DNA from: Chaetoderma sp. LZ-2023a
Lineage: Eukaryota; Mollusca; Caudofoveata; Chaetodermatida; Chaetodermatidae
DNA length: 64,000 bases
Direction of reading: 5' to 3'
Assembly: GCA_034401795.1 (NCBI GenBank)
Contig: CM067360.1
Location: 120,430,580 to 120,494,579 of the forward strand
Positions within the stretch are counted from its first letter, which is position 1; each line of letters opens with the position of its first letter. The position numbers and the translations under genes are program-made. Below are positions 10,201-25,197 of this stretch, one piece after another. A model generated the notes under the pieces. That model made no database searches, was not told the DNA's origin, and worked only from the letters and a program-made list of their open reading frames with translations.

Positions 10201-11453
10201 ATGTCACTCCTCGAAGATTTAACATTGTCGGATTCGTCTGAAGAAGAATCGGTACCCATTTCAAAAAGATTCCCGTGCAGCTCGTTATCAGCTAACGGAG
10301 AACCCTGTACCAGAACTTTTACGAGAAAGTCCGACCGCACACTTCATGTTAACAAGGATCATCTCCAGACAGCCTGCTGCGTGACGTGTCAGTATCTCTA
10401 TACCGCTACCCACTACGGAGTGACCCATGCGCTCCGTCATCATCACCGTGTGTTAGAAGTGGCATTAGTTCCAGGGGAAGAAAATGAGGATCGTGCCATT
10501 TTAGCCACGCGCTTTGAATCTCGGTTTCCAGTTAAAGTTCTCCAGACCGAGAAGATGGCCCGCACGAAAAATATTGACCGTAGACATACCAGCAGCAAGA
10601 CGTGAAATCCTACCCACAGCCACGTCGGGGAGCACTATGCCACTACACCACTCCTGAAGTGGAGCAAGAAGCATAAATCCTCCACATAATCCAGTCCGGC
10701 AGCACCCGCATCCGTAACCAGCCACAAAACTGCAGCCACTACTTCCGCACCCGTAGTGTCCGAAGCAATCTCAACCAGTCAGCTGATATCGGTAGTTATC
10801 ACAACACCTACGGAGATGGAGATCCCAGTTTACACCCCCCCCCCCCCACCCCCACCCCAGTCACCATCTCCTCCTGACCTGACCATAAACGAGGGAGCGG
10901 GACCATCGCAGCCTGCGTCCATTAGCATTACTCCAACCCGTGTCATCAAGCATCCACATCCCAGTCTTTCTGATCCAGCTATCAGGAAGGGAACTACTCC
11001 AGAACGACTATACGTGGGAAAAAGATCACTCACACGCAGGACATCCAGCCAGTGCCCAATGTTACTGCAAATCGTCTCTTGGAGTATGCCAAGTCTCGGA
11101 GGATGCCATCACCTGCCATATCCGCTCCCGCATCATTGCCTCAGCCTATGATTGAACTCACCACCATCGCCACGACAACCACCATAGCCACCACGACCAT
11201 CACGAAGACCACAGCATCGACCGCCTCGACACCCATTAGGACCACCGCTGCCTTATGGACAAATATTCTCGCACCTGCAGTAACTGTGAGAGACATTATA
11301 GATGCTCATATTCCCACCATCATCACTTCAGACATTTCCGAAAGTGCCAGTGATAATGAACGCATCTCAGCATTAATAGTTCATCCACCGCGACCAACCA
11401 CCATCAGTCGCGGGACCCAGACTCAGTGGGGAAATTTTGCAGCAGAGGTGTGA
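10201..11453 (+). pseudogene. C2H2 zinc-finger protein of the module, copy 1 (decayed)
   Basis: The start ATG is shared with copy 2. An acidic Ser/Glu N-terminus (DSSEEES) precedes two zinc fingers: C-x9-C-x12-H-x4-H at residues ~29-57 and CVTC-x12-H-x4-H at ~62-83. Then come a hydrophobic/acidic strip (VLEVALVPGEENE), the block TEKMARTKNIDRRHTSS, a Thr/Ala/Ser and Pro-rich middle with a poly-Pro run near 10836, and a C-terminal block (DPAIRKGTTPERLY, TANRLLEYAKSRR) also found in copy 2. Stops at 10603-10605 and near 10689 and a frameshift near 11050 break it; whole, it would be about 415 codons. Role is inferred only: nucleic-acid binding. I do not recognise the family. Confidence 0.65.
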
Positions 11454-12290
11454 TCATTTGTAATACAACAAAACATCAGTGGTGCGATTCATGGAAACTT
11501 ACTAATTATTAATTTATTTTTGAAATTCATTTCTTTTTATTATATATGTTGGATCAATTGAATCCTGTCCCTAGGATGACTACGGTTATCCGACACAGCT
11601 GCGCAACTTAAGTTGCCCAGCTGTGTCCCACACAGAATGAGCAATGCGGACTCCGGTGTTGTAAGAACGTCGTGTGCGACGTAAAGAATACAACACCCTG
11701 CAGTGCAATAATGTCATAGTCCATTCCATAACTGTGGCAGAGTAAATACGGATTATGGTTGCATTGTTTGTGACACCATTCCGTAAATTAATGTCTTTCT
11801 CATTATACAGCCAACTAACATGTGCTAGTGTTTTTGCGTGCCCACTCCAGCGGGCATGCTTCTATTTATTGCTGTCTAGAATTGCCTATAGGCACGGCCA
11901 TTTCGTGCATGGGATTGTGGGGCTGTGTCTCACGAGATCTCCATCGAGACGAGATTTAATAATTCTTGGCGCGAAGACACGGCTCTATTTTTAGATTGCT
12001 GGATATCTCATAATTATTATCTTCATGCGGGTGGTTCATGGCGAGTTCTCTTATTTGTTCTGGTCCGACTGTAATAAAGTTTGCACAGCGATGACCGCTT
12101 AATTATTTTAATAAACAGCCAAAGGAACTCCAAATAACTACTCTAAATAAGTACTCTTCTTTTGCTGGAGGACTGCGTACAAAACATGTTTACCATTCCT
12201 TCTGCAGATGAAAGTACTCAAGCACACGGCCACTCGCAGCATCTCTTATATGTCCACTTTAGCACTCTATCAAACTGACGACAAATGGCT
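11454..12290. other. Gene-free stretch with two strong hairpins
   Basis: A+T-rich sequence follows the zinc-finger gene. GACACAGCTG...CAGCTGTGTC forms a near-perfect 36-base palindrome centred near 11609. About 50 bases later GGTGTTGTA and TACAACACC enclose an inner ACGTC/GACGT pair (11653-11698). AATAAA at 12074-12079 could be a polyadenylation signal. Part of this stretch near 11930-12000 resembles 48340-48410. No gene is seen. Confidence 0.5.
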
Positions 12291-12304
12291 TCTTGTGATG
12301 ATCA

Positions 12305-12420
12305 TGAGAAATGTCCATTTGCATTAGCTACTCGCTGGAGAACTTGTTTTGAAAGTTTACCACTGGAATGACTGGTTGGATAACCGATCCTATAATTCCA
12401 GTAGTAAATTGCAAAAGAAA
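12305..12420. repeat. Palindromic family H1, copy 1
   Basis: Core arms are TTTACCACTGGAATGACTGG and its imperfect complement ATTCCAGTAGTAAA, preceded by the outer arm AAATGTCCATTTGC. Four other copies lie at 15955, 36985, 40505 and 41141. The right outer arm is eroded. Confidence 0.75.
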
Positions 12421-12449
12421 ACCACAATGGTCTCTTGGACAGTAATTAG

Positions 12450-15600
<3,151 letters not shown>

Positions 15601-15954
15601 TATTAATATACCATCCGGATTCAGTGACCGATTGATTAACCCATGGAAGTCATTTCAAGCAACCGCCACCAAGATGTGACTTACTTGGGCACAATTGTGT
15701 GTTTTTCTAACAAAATCCTTTAGACTGTTTAACACCGAAATTTCAATATCTCAGATAAAGACAACCATGCGAATATCTTTTTAATACTTTGACTGGTATG
15801 TCACCCCACCCTACCCACCTACTTATTACTATCATAGACCTGTATTGAGTATTGCAACAACAACGACTGCCCATGTAAGCCTATCATCTTCTCTTAATGT
15901 ATTTTAACCCTTTCATGAGGAGGCCGCCAAAACCGGCCTCTACAGTGATCTTGA
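15601..15954. other. No gene seen
   Basis: Unique-looking A+T-rich sequence between repeat copies. I see no coding frame, RNA gene or repeat family in it. Confidence 0.4.
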
Positions 15955-16088
15955 GGATAGTAATTTGCCGGTCAAGAAAAGATCGTTTTTGAAAATTCAC
16001 CACTGAAATGACTGGCTCGATAATTGAGCCAGTCATTCCAATAGTAACTCTTCAAAACAGTCGTCTATTGGCCTGCAAATAGGCACTC
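15955..16088. repeat. Palindromic family H1, copy 2
   Basis: CACCACTGAAATGACTGGCT pairs with AGCCAGTCATTCCAATAGTA around a CGATAATTG centre. The right outer arm TTGGCCTGCAAATAGGCA is present; the left one is partly eroded. Confidence 0.8.
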
Positions 16089-16855
16089 AATAATATTTTT
16101 TTTTTATTCTTGACTCAATTTAGGTAATACAGGGTTAATAAATTGTGAGGACGACGATGATGTACCATGTCTGTTTAACCTTTCCCGCATTGTATATTAG
16201 TATGATTCACATTTGTTGCATTCGAGATAGGGTAAAAATTACAGACTTGTTGCAGACAGTCTTGAGGCGTACTATGTGTGTGGTCAATTTCAAAAGAAAA
16301 ACATGCATAATAATTTTGTAGAGGGCGAAAAAGTAGACAGAGTTCGCTAACAAATAATGAATCCATCTAAAAATAAAGGCTTGGCTTCTTCGAAACTACA
16401 CCTCTAAAGTAATGACCGGTCATCTTCTTACGTTATCACAACGACTAGACTGTTACACCGACTCAACTTCGGATACCAGACAGACCGGGACCCAGTCTAT
16501 CTCCGTAGCAGACTGTAAAAGCAACACTGTGGATCGTGAAATCGCTACGTCAATGGCTACTCAATAGGCGCCTACATACGAGATACATTTCTCGATCTCG
16601 TATCGAAAGAGAACTCGCGGGATACGAATGAATAATGGATGTGTGATTATCAATAGTATCCTTTTGTCTTTAATCCATCCATGGGAATAAATCCCTGTAG
16701 GGCCAATGCAATTATGTAGCAGTATTGATAGACTACCAATGTTCCAATTTCCAGTCAAAACTACTGTCAATAATATTGTAGAAGATTGTTGAATACAGAA
16801 ATCAACCGAAGGTGTAGGCCTATGCATGTGCTAAGTTAAGAACGTCTACAGGAAA
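16089..16855. other. No gene seen
   Basis: A+T-rich sequence with only short, unconvincing open frames on both strands and no recognised repeat. Confidence 0.4.
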
Positions 16856-17815
16856 TTCTGTCACAGAATTCAACCATATAGTTAGATAGGTATATCAATA
16901 CGCTAATGAAGTAATGGATTGAGGTTAAAAAAATTGTTACCATGAAGTAATTTCGTAGTGTACAATTTCATACCGAAAACTTTCTAAATCTCCGGTGATT
17001 CACAGGTTTCAGTTCCAAATTGTCTATGGTATGTTTAGCCCCATAATTTCACCTACATAGACTTGAGCCTTAATATACTAGGTATATTCCGAATCTAACA
17101 CATTCTAGATGAAATAATTTTATTAGGCAAAAATTGGCTTAAATGTTGGGTTTTTCGTGCTTTTCGGTGCCGTACTGCCTGTATGTAATATGGTCGGCTC
17201 CAGAACTTCGCTCACATAGACGTAGAGGGATTTGAATACGATAGTTATATTGGGAATTAAAAAAAATTCGACCGAATTTTGGCAGATCTGCGGGTTTTCA
17301 ATGCTCTACTATTCCCTGTCTGCAATAGGTTTGGCCACATAATTTCACCGATATGGTTAGATAGCGATATGAACACGCTAATGAATCTTGAGTTTTCTAC
17401 CACGTAGTAATTTCATAATATTCAATTTAGTAGCCACGGACAGTTATCAAATGCCAACAATATTTACTATATTCGGTATCAGAATGTCTGTTCTCGATAT
17501 GTAATATTTTTTTTATATATGGATGTATATAACTCAATATGAGCTAGTGCTTTTGCACAATTCTACCATCAAGTAATCTCATCATAGGTAGTTACATACT
17601 TGCCGTATGGCCCCATTATAATATGGTTGGTTCACATTCACCACATTCAGATGGGTGTCGGTATGTCCTCGTATATCGCTCATAATGGGTTCGGCCCCAG
17701 AGTGTCAGCCATATGTTTAGATAGGTATCGGCATACGCTTACGGAGTAGTGAGATTTAAAACTATCTACCATGAAATAATTTCGGCTCTAATTTAGGCCG
17801 ATTCATGGTTTGTCG
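16856..17815. repeat. Degenerate satellite, block 1
   Basis: Irregular repeats of roughly 150-180 bases share the phrases CATAATTTCACC, ATATGGTTAGATAG, GAATACGCTAATGAA and AGTAATTTCGTAGT. Instances start near 16860, 17036, 17190, 17333 and 17692. A larger register of about 1.67 kb links 17349 to 19016 in block 2. Divergence between units is high, so the array is old. Confidence 0.7.
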
Positions 17816-17817
17816 TT

Positions 17818-18600
17818 GCACCCAGTCAAATTAGTTTCAAAATAGTCATCAGCTTACCTGTATAGTTACCTTGAAATTGGAAGTCTGGGAATTCATTATT
17901 CAGCGTATATATAGACATCGATTCCAACACGCAAAAAAGGGGTGGAACTTAGCTAGAAATAGGTATGGCATACCTAGAAATGGATCCTTCTATTGAAATT
18001 GCCATGAGCAAATTGAGCATTACAGGGCTAATACCACTTGTTAATGCGTGGTCCACACAATATGGACCACTTGTATTAAGAGAGCACCCGTATTTATAGG
18101 TCACATATTTTAACAAGGCCAATCATAGATTGTAGACCCTTGCCATCCCGAACGCACATAGACCCGAATACAATACACTCATCCTCTGACGTAGCGAGGG
18201 TAATTAATACCACTTGCTAACGGGCCTTTTCAGGTTGTCTATCCATCATATTACGCCATATGACGTCGTAATTAATTAAGTGACGCATAGGATAACGTCA
18301 TAATAATGACGTCATGACTGACTCAATTTAGTCCATCTCAAATGCTTAATAATCTGACACGTTGTACGAATTGTATGTTTTTGTTATTTAATAAAAATGC
18401 TGTTGAATATTTTGAAAGTAATTTGACTGGCCGCTGTTGTTGCCATAGGCAGCAACAGGACCCAGTCAATTTAGTGTCAAAATATTCCATGGCTTAGCTG
18501 TATAGTTTTCTTGAAATTTACCGTCTAGTAGTTCAGAAATCCATCGATCCCAACTCGAGAGTGGTATGGGTGGAGTGTAGCTTAAGATAGGCAGGGCATA
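17818..18600. repeat. H2 unit inserted within the satellite (paralogous empty site for Tc1)
   Basis: Starts at a right half-core (CCCAGTCAAATTAGTTTCAA) and reads co-linearly with 12938-13027 joined to 14971-15600. There is only a short TATATATA run where the other copy has the Tc1 plus (TA)n. A full core follows at 18399-18492 (TTGAATATTTTGAAAGTAAT and its complement). Confidence 0.8.
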
Positions 18601-19830
18601 GCTAAACTGGAAAGGTTCATTGTATTAATAAACCACCACAGTTTTCAGTGCCCTATTGTCCGTAGTATGTTCAGCCCCATAATTTACCCCACATAGACTT
18701 GAGCTTTAATAAGGTAGTTATAATCCGAATCTAACAAATTCTAGATGATGTAATTTTAATACTCAAAATTTAGCTTAAATGATGGTGTATTCGTGGTTTT
18801 CGGTGCCCTACATTCCGTAATATGGTCGGTTCCAGAACTTTGCTCACATAGAGGTATGGGAGTTTGAATATGCTAGTTACATTGGGAATTTAAAAGAATT
18901 CGAACGTGAAGTATTTTCGTAGTATGCGATTTCATCGCATAGATTTGTTCCAATGTTAGCAGATCTGTTGTTTTCAATACCCTACCGTCTGCAATATGTG
19001 TGGCTACATAATTTCACCCATATGGTTAGATAGGGATATGAATACGCTAATGAATCTTGAGATTTCTACCACGTATTAATTTCGTAATATTCAATTTAGT
19101 AGCCATGGACAGTTGTCAAATGCCAACAATTTACTATATTCAGTATTAAAATCTCAGTTATCGGTTTGTAATCATTTTTTTTACATATAGCTGTATATAA
19201 CTGAATATGTACTACTGCTTTTGCACGATTCTACCATCAAGTGATTTGGTAATATGTAGTTACATATTCGCCATATGGCCCCATTGTAATATGGTTGGTT
19301 CACATTCACCACATTCAGATAGGTGTCGATATGTCCTGACATTTCGCTCACAATGGATTCGCCCCAGAATATCACCCATATGTTTAGATAGGTATAGGCA
19401 TAAGCTTACGACGTAGTGAGATTTAAAAATTTCATAACGTAAATAAGCTCAAACTTAGGATAATTCACGGTTTTCATTGCAATATGTTCACCCCCAGAAT
19501 TTCACCCACAAATACTTATAGGAAATATGCTAGTTGTATTCTGAATTTAAACAAATTCTACAGGAAAGTAATTTCATAGTACACAATTCCATACCGAAAA
19601 TTGGCGCAAATTCTGTCAGATCAACGATTTTCTGTACCACACTGTTTGCAATAGGTTCGACCCCAGAAGTTCACCCATATGGTTAGATACGTATATGAAT
19701 ACGCTAATAAAGTATCAAAGGTTTAAAAAATGTTTACTATACAGTAATTTCGTCATATGCAATTTAGTAGTGGCACACCATTGTCAAATTCCAACAATGT
19801 ACTATATTCGGTACCAGAATATCTCTACAT
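18601..19830. repeat. Degenerate satellite, block 2
   Basis: Continues the block 1 family: about 18640-19160 is co-linear with about 17010-17520. Further units start near 19016, 19374 and 19674 with the phrase ATATGGTTAGATA or ATATGTTTAGATA. The H2 unit at 17818-18600 therefore separates two parts of one satellite field. Confidence 0.7.
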
Positions 19831-20921
19831 GCCTTGTAGCCAGTTTTCGAACATAAGGCCATGTAGAACTCACTATGTTCTCGTGCTGTGCGAAATATTG
19901 TAATAATTCTACCACCATATATCCCATATTATTAGCCGCGTGTACTGGTTGAACCTGACTTATCAGGCTAATACCCCAACATTTGCACATATTGTCAACA
20001 AGATCGTCATCATTACAACGGTTGAGGCCGATTTTGGCCTTTTTTGTCGAGCAAAAATATTTGATTTAATAGTTTGTCACTGTTTCCAGTAAAGATATCG
20101 TTTAATAGGTGCCATAGATATGATAGCTAAATGAAACAGATCACGATGTTGTGGCTGTTTCCCACTGGGTTTTCAGTCAGAATGTTTTCTACTATATCAT
20201 TTTCGTTGGAGAAAACTAGGTTCACGGTATTGGTTCTAGCCTGGCCACTTAACTTTGTTGAAAAGATTATCTGTCTGCATTGCATCAAAAATATACTTGC
20301 TTTGTGCATTTCACTAGCATTGCAGTATATATTTCACCAATATATTTCCGGGTAATAAGCTCTTCACGTCTGTTTAAGAAGGTATCAAGATTTAGGTGTT
20401 AAATATTCGTTACAGTTTTTCTTTAATATGTTTGAATGGGTATCAGGGTCTGTACTGCTTCTTGCGCTGATTTTCTACTGACTGGGTTGCCAGTTCTGTT
20501 GATTTCCTTATCTTTACAAGTTGTTGATACCTAATGACCCAAATTTGATCTGTTACGCTCTGTTGATGCAGTAGTGCAATTTTCTCATCACTGGCTGCTC
20601 TTAACTTTGTCTGTTCCTCTCTCTGTTAAGGAGTTTGGCCTGGAGAAAAAGGATGGATGGAAAAATTGTTGGACTGACCAAAAATATAAGCTGCTTTTCC
20701 GAGCCCAAAGTTAATATACTGCCTAAATCTTTTTGCAAGAAGTATTCCTTCTTTTGTGTTTATTGTCCGCGTATATTTGTGTCATAAGTGGCTTGTATGC
20801 CTTTATATAACTTCATTTTTTCATGAAACAGTTGGGTTTATTCTCAGAATTATAATAACCTCCGGGCACGCTATTTACCATTGATGCCTTGCATCAATAT
20901 GTGTACTTGTATCTTTCATAG
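19831..20921. other. No gene seen; upstream of the first SRCR exon
   Basis: A+T-rich sequence with short frames only. It may be intron or 5' flank of the SRCR gene. No repeat family recognised. Confidence 0.4.
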
Positions 20922-21100
20922 ATCTATGTACGCCATGCCCTACCAGTTTTCTGCTACCCATACTAGTCTAGGCCCACTGTCGATACTGCTGGGTGATGTG
21001 CGATGCAATGACACTGAGAATTCATTGCTAGCGTGTGGACATGGCGGCTTGGGCCCACATAACTGTCAGTCCGGTGGTGCCGTCAGCGTTTACTGCCCAG
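20922..21100 (+). CDS. SRCR gene, exon a (C-terminal half of an SRCR domain)
   Basis: Scavenger receptor cysteine-rich domains are extracellular ligand-binding modules of receptors and secreted defence proteins. The exon is bounded by acceptor TATCTTTCATAG and donor CAG|GTCTGT. It is entered with one leftover base and left with one (179 nt). It reads LGDVRCNDTENSLLACGHGG and then HNCQSGGAVSVYC, the second half of an SRCR domain with four cysteines in the usual order. Its last base joins the first two of the next exon to give GAT (Asp), so the reading frame carries over. The N-terminal half of this domain must lie upstream and I did not find it. Confidence 0.8.
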
Positions 21101-21360
21101 GTCTGTAGATACGATCTGACAATAATTGATCATCAAATCTATCCATCTAAATAAACTGCAATCTCGTGTCCAAGAAATGATTTTGTTATGCCAACTAAAG
21201 TAGGATTGATTATTTGCGCATTACCACTTCGATCTCTCTAAGTCGAGATAACCAAACCAATTCAGTTTGATTTAGAGAAACAACTTAAGTCTAATAGAGT
21301 ATCTAGCAAAGTGTGATTGATGATGTGTGAAATCTGCATTATATTACCTACTCTTTGCAG

Positions 21361-21511
21361 ATGTCACTAACAATACAAGTGCCAGGCTGGCTGGTGAATC
21401 CGGTACCTCTGGACGGCTGGAGATTTATTTAAATTGTGTCTGGGGTACAGTGTGTCGTGACCACTTTGGGAAGGCAGAAACTCAAACAGCGTGTAGAATG
21501 CTTAACCTACC
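21361..21511 (+). CDS. SRCR gene, exon b (N-terminal half of the next SRCR domain)
   Basis: Acceptor ACTCTTTGCAG precedes a 151-nt exon reading ARLAGESGTSGRLEIYLNC, WGTVCRDHFGKAET and ACRMLNL. This is the hallmark first half of an SRCR domain (RLxG, GRxEIY, WGTVCxD, ACRxL). The donor is ACC|GTAAAT. It leaves two bases, which fits the one-base entry of exons a, c and e. So one SRCR domain is split across two exon types and the gene is a series of alternating halves. An extra Cys replaces the usual Gly in the YxGxWGTV segment. Confidence 0.85.
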
Positions 21512-21514
21512 GTA

Positions 21515-21900
21515 AATATCACGCTTCCATTCGAGCAACACAAATTATGATCGACATCTACACAGCCGCCAGCACTCGATCTACAGCATGTGTCTCTCTT
21601 TGCCACATGAACATCTCGTGCATGAAACTTCTCGCTTCCACATGGCGCAGAAGAAAATATTGAACCTGTGTGACATTCGTGTATGCAGCCACCAGCGCTC
21701 GATCTACAGTAGGTTTTGGCCACCGCTAAAGGAACGGCAGCCAAATTAAAGAGAACTCTTTGCCTCACCCTTTCCAACATGAACGTCTCGTGCACGGAAC
21801 TTCCGCCTTCATGACATTGTGACAGAATATCACCATGTGTCACACAATCCGAGTTGTTCCGCCAGGCCTCTGAGCTTCCATGCTTAGCGAACAATCGTAG
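21515..21900 (-). repeat. Diverged tandem repeat with a Cys-rich minus-strand frame
   Basis: Two related units of about 160 bases share CGCTCGATCTACAG, ACATGAACGTCTCGTGCA and CACACATGGTGATATT-type sequence. The minus-strand frame (21502-21894) is open across both and yields repeated CCRSSAGGC-type motifs; this may be fortuitous. I cannot assign a function. It could be a non-coding duplication inside the SRCR intron. Confidence 0.35.
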
Positions 21901-24900
21901 GTTAAGGAAAGTAAGGCCTCTGGTTCGGCGGATTCCTCGCCTTCTTTATGCTCTCATTGCGATTGCCGCCCCCTCGCACCTGCTGTGAATGAACTCAGCA
22001 TCGCAGCCCATTCATGGCACTTAAGACCACTTCCTCGACGTACTCTCTCTCTCTCTCTAGGCATTGACATCGTCTACACACATTTAGCCATTTCACGGTC
22101 TAGCGACCTTGTCCCTTTTCATTCCGAGAAGACATTGCCACCTAAATGTACCACGCTACAACCACTAGCACACATTAGATGCACACTTGAAGGAATCTCA
22201 CTGCAGCATGGTCTTCTCTGTTGACTAGCGCCAGTGGTCAGGCTGCACCGGATTAATTACTTGATCCTGCAGTTTCCACTCTTTGATTTGGCGACTGAAA
22301 CAGATAACTGCCGCATCACCCAGAATCCTCTCTGAGTCAACGGCACCTTCCTACGTCAGCCTTTAGACTGCTGCGGCGCCTATTCTCAACAGAGATTCTC
22401 TAAACTCTTTCCTCTTTCACGAGTCGGCCATCGCGTCTGAAACTTGGTAAGATCGTCCTTTGACCTCGTCAAGTCTTTCTTGACGATGCTCAAGTCAGTC
22501 TTCGTATACTAGGGGAGGATTCCCCAGATTTTGCGGGGCTAAACTTTCTCACATAATCTAATCGATAGCTCCCTCCTGTGGCTGCCAGAAGCCACAAACC
22601 ACAAACTATTTCGCTTTCTAAAAAACTACCGCCTAGTGCAGGATCCCTTAAATAAAGTTTAGAGATAGGCACACACAGAAGGACCGCAGCAGGATAACTC
22701 CAGAGAATGTTGGGTCAACCCGGCGGCGACCACCAAAGCACCAAGCGAAGATTCCCCTTCGATCACACACCAAAGTAGAAGCACACCATCATTAAAGTGG
22801 AAAATTGATGACTTAGGAAAAACAATCAACACCAATGACTTTATAGTGACTGATTAACACCTTATATACGAACCGGATGACTAGCGACGACTAGCGACGT
22901 AACAAACGCAGGGAGAATTTCCGCTGTTTCTCCCATTCTCCTCCAGCCTGGTCCCTGACCCAGTTACAGTTAGCATCCAAGAGACAGCCTCTCGCCGCTC
23001 GAACAGGCCCTAACACCTCCTGCCCGACGACCAGAGTTTGGATGACATACCACCCAACAACGAGGACACAAACTGCACCTCTCGCCTCCCGCCTGTACAC
23101 TTCTTGGCCGATGGAAAATACTGTGCATGAGGTCACTAAAGAAGTTGGTTAAGAGCTGCTCCCACAACTTCTTTCTATCTCTCTCACTCCTCTCCTCCGT
23201 AATTAAGCTACCACCCCAAGAGAGAATCGCCTAAAGTAAGCTCGGATGCAGGAATGAAAGATCGAAAACCACCAGCAGTAAAGGAGCCACCTGCGGTGCT
23301 TTCCATGTCTCGCACGCGCTGCTACAAAAAAGTATGCCTTGCATTGCACACACCTCTACTCACACGCACCTCCTGTTCCCTCATGGGTAAACCGACCGTC
23401 CCCTTATGAGAAGGACACTCCGATCTCAGAGGGCACTCTGGCTGCACGACTCTTCGAAAAGTACCCACCACCACATGCAAGAAAGATTACCGCTGCGTTG
23501 ATGATGGCAGCTCCCAACACCGACTGCATGCCTTTGAACAATGGCGAGGAAGAGACCGGTGCACCCCCTACCGAGAGTGACCCAGTACCTGTCAACAACA
23601 TCCGAAAGCATGATGCCATGCCAGGAATGCTCGACTGAACCCACATGTCCCCAAGGAGATGGCTGGCTGCTTCGGCCAGCAAACGCTTATGGGAGAGCCT
23701 CACAGAAGCGCCCATGGGATAGTGTTCCAAACCCTAAGGAATATGACCGGGAGCCACCAGGCACGACTACTGGCCATGGGAGACCTCTGACTGACCGAGC
23801 AGGCCACGCCGGATTTGCGACGATCCAGGGACAGGCACAAAATGGTGGCCGCCCGGCCACAATTGTTTCATATGAATGGCATCATTTTTCATTTTGGCGA
23901 TGCCATTTCAAATACGGACCAGTCCAGGAATACCTTAAAGGGGCTCTACCTGATAGAGCTTTATATATTTAATAAATGGAAACATGTCCATAAAATTCTT
24001 CCAGTGGGCCAATGCTCTCATTTTAACATCTATTCTTCTATTAGTCCAAGAGCTACGGGACTTTTAATGACATGTCTGAGGCCAAAAGGTTTTAACGTTT
24101 TTTCTAAATCAAAATTTTATGCTGATTCTGAAAATCCATTTCTTAATTGCCGCAGCCTCTGCATTTTGGGTGAATAATGCAGTCTTTTGCTTGTTTTCGA
24201 GAAAAAGTGCAAAATATGGTTTTCATCTCACACATGCATCGAACACGTGCTTACGCAAACGAGTAGGGTATCAAATTAAAGGTAATGAGGAGACAATTAC
24301 ATGCATATATATAGTTATGATATATAGACTCAGATGCAGTCGGTAAATCTTTGTTTAGATTTCTATACAAATTATATATTTTCCATGCCAGCAATTTAAA
24401 ATAACTATTTTCAAGTGCTCTATCCTGAATGTTAACATATTTGTTTGTATTTTATGTGTTATATTGCAATTATGCTATCCCTACCCCATAATCTCAGAAA
24501 GATATTAAGAATTATTTACCTACATTATATTCACTTCGAAAGTTACAGTTACTCAGTTTTGATACTTTGAATCGTCATGCCACACACACACACACATTCA
24601 GTTGTGATAAATATTTAGATATCAGTTGGCTGTATTAATGAGTGCCCCACCCATTGCCCCTTACCCCCACCCTCTGAACCTGCACACTAAGGGGACTGCA
24701 CTAGGTAAAGTTATTGGTATAAATGTGGCATAAATGCGTAAAATCACATTGTCTACTAATACAGTGTGATAATGATTAGTAGTATTATACACACCAGTTA
24801 TTGTACACATGTACATCGTTATTATCCCCCACTGGATGTACGCTTTACCAGTCCACAAATGTGAGAAAATTGATTTACTCATTTACACCATACTTTTGTC

Positions 24901-25190
24901 TCACACGTGAAGCAGAAATCGAAACACATGTATCACTTGTCCAACAACAGCATGAACGTTTATTTTTTTGTGCTTATTTCTACCTACTGGAGACATCGTA
25001 GGAGAGAGAGACAGAGTAGAGTTCGCGGGACATTCATGCTAAAGCTTTTGTTATTGTGTGCGACTATGTAAAAAAGAGCTCAGAATATTGTGCCCAACCA
25101 TTAACTGATAGACTACTAATTCATTTGGAATCATAGGTTTCCTTGAAAAAGTCGAGCAAAAGCCTAGGGAATAGTTTGTATAATAGCAAT
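21901..25190. other. Long gene-poor intronic or intergenic stretch
   Basis: No convincing gene. A short CT run lies near 22045-22060 and a CA run near 24584-24596. The frames at 23339-23972 are open for up to about 140 codons but overlap one another and show no domain. I found no internal long repeat. Confidence 0.4.
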
Positions 25191-25197
25191 ACAGACA

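Larger units (their letters stand above)
8070..11453 (+). mobile_element. Zinc-finger module, copy 1 (non-coding leader, promoter, C2H2 gene)
   Basis: About 3.4 kb that is co-linear with about 29470-32720, judged from many shared blocks: AACAGAGA near 8070, CCCGCAATAACAACAGACT-type sequence near 8215, TTAAGAGAGCAAGATG near 8545, and AGCCGCCCAAATA near 9560. The first 1.9 kb has no coding capacity. A promoter-like block and a C2H2 gene follow. The module lies just downstream of the truncated gypsy pol, in the same sense. Confidence 0.7.

Noticed and set aside
23339-23972. Overlapping frames of 99-143 codons
   Set aside because: Different frames on the same DNA with no domain or splice borders; not supported as genes.
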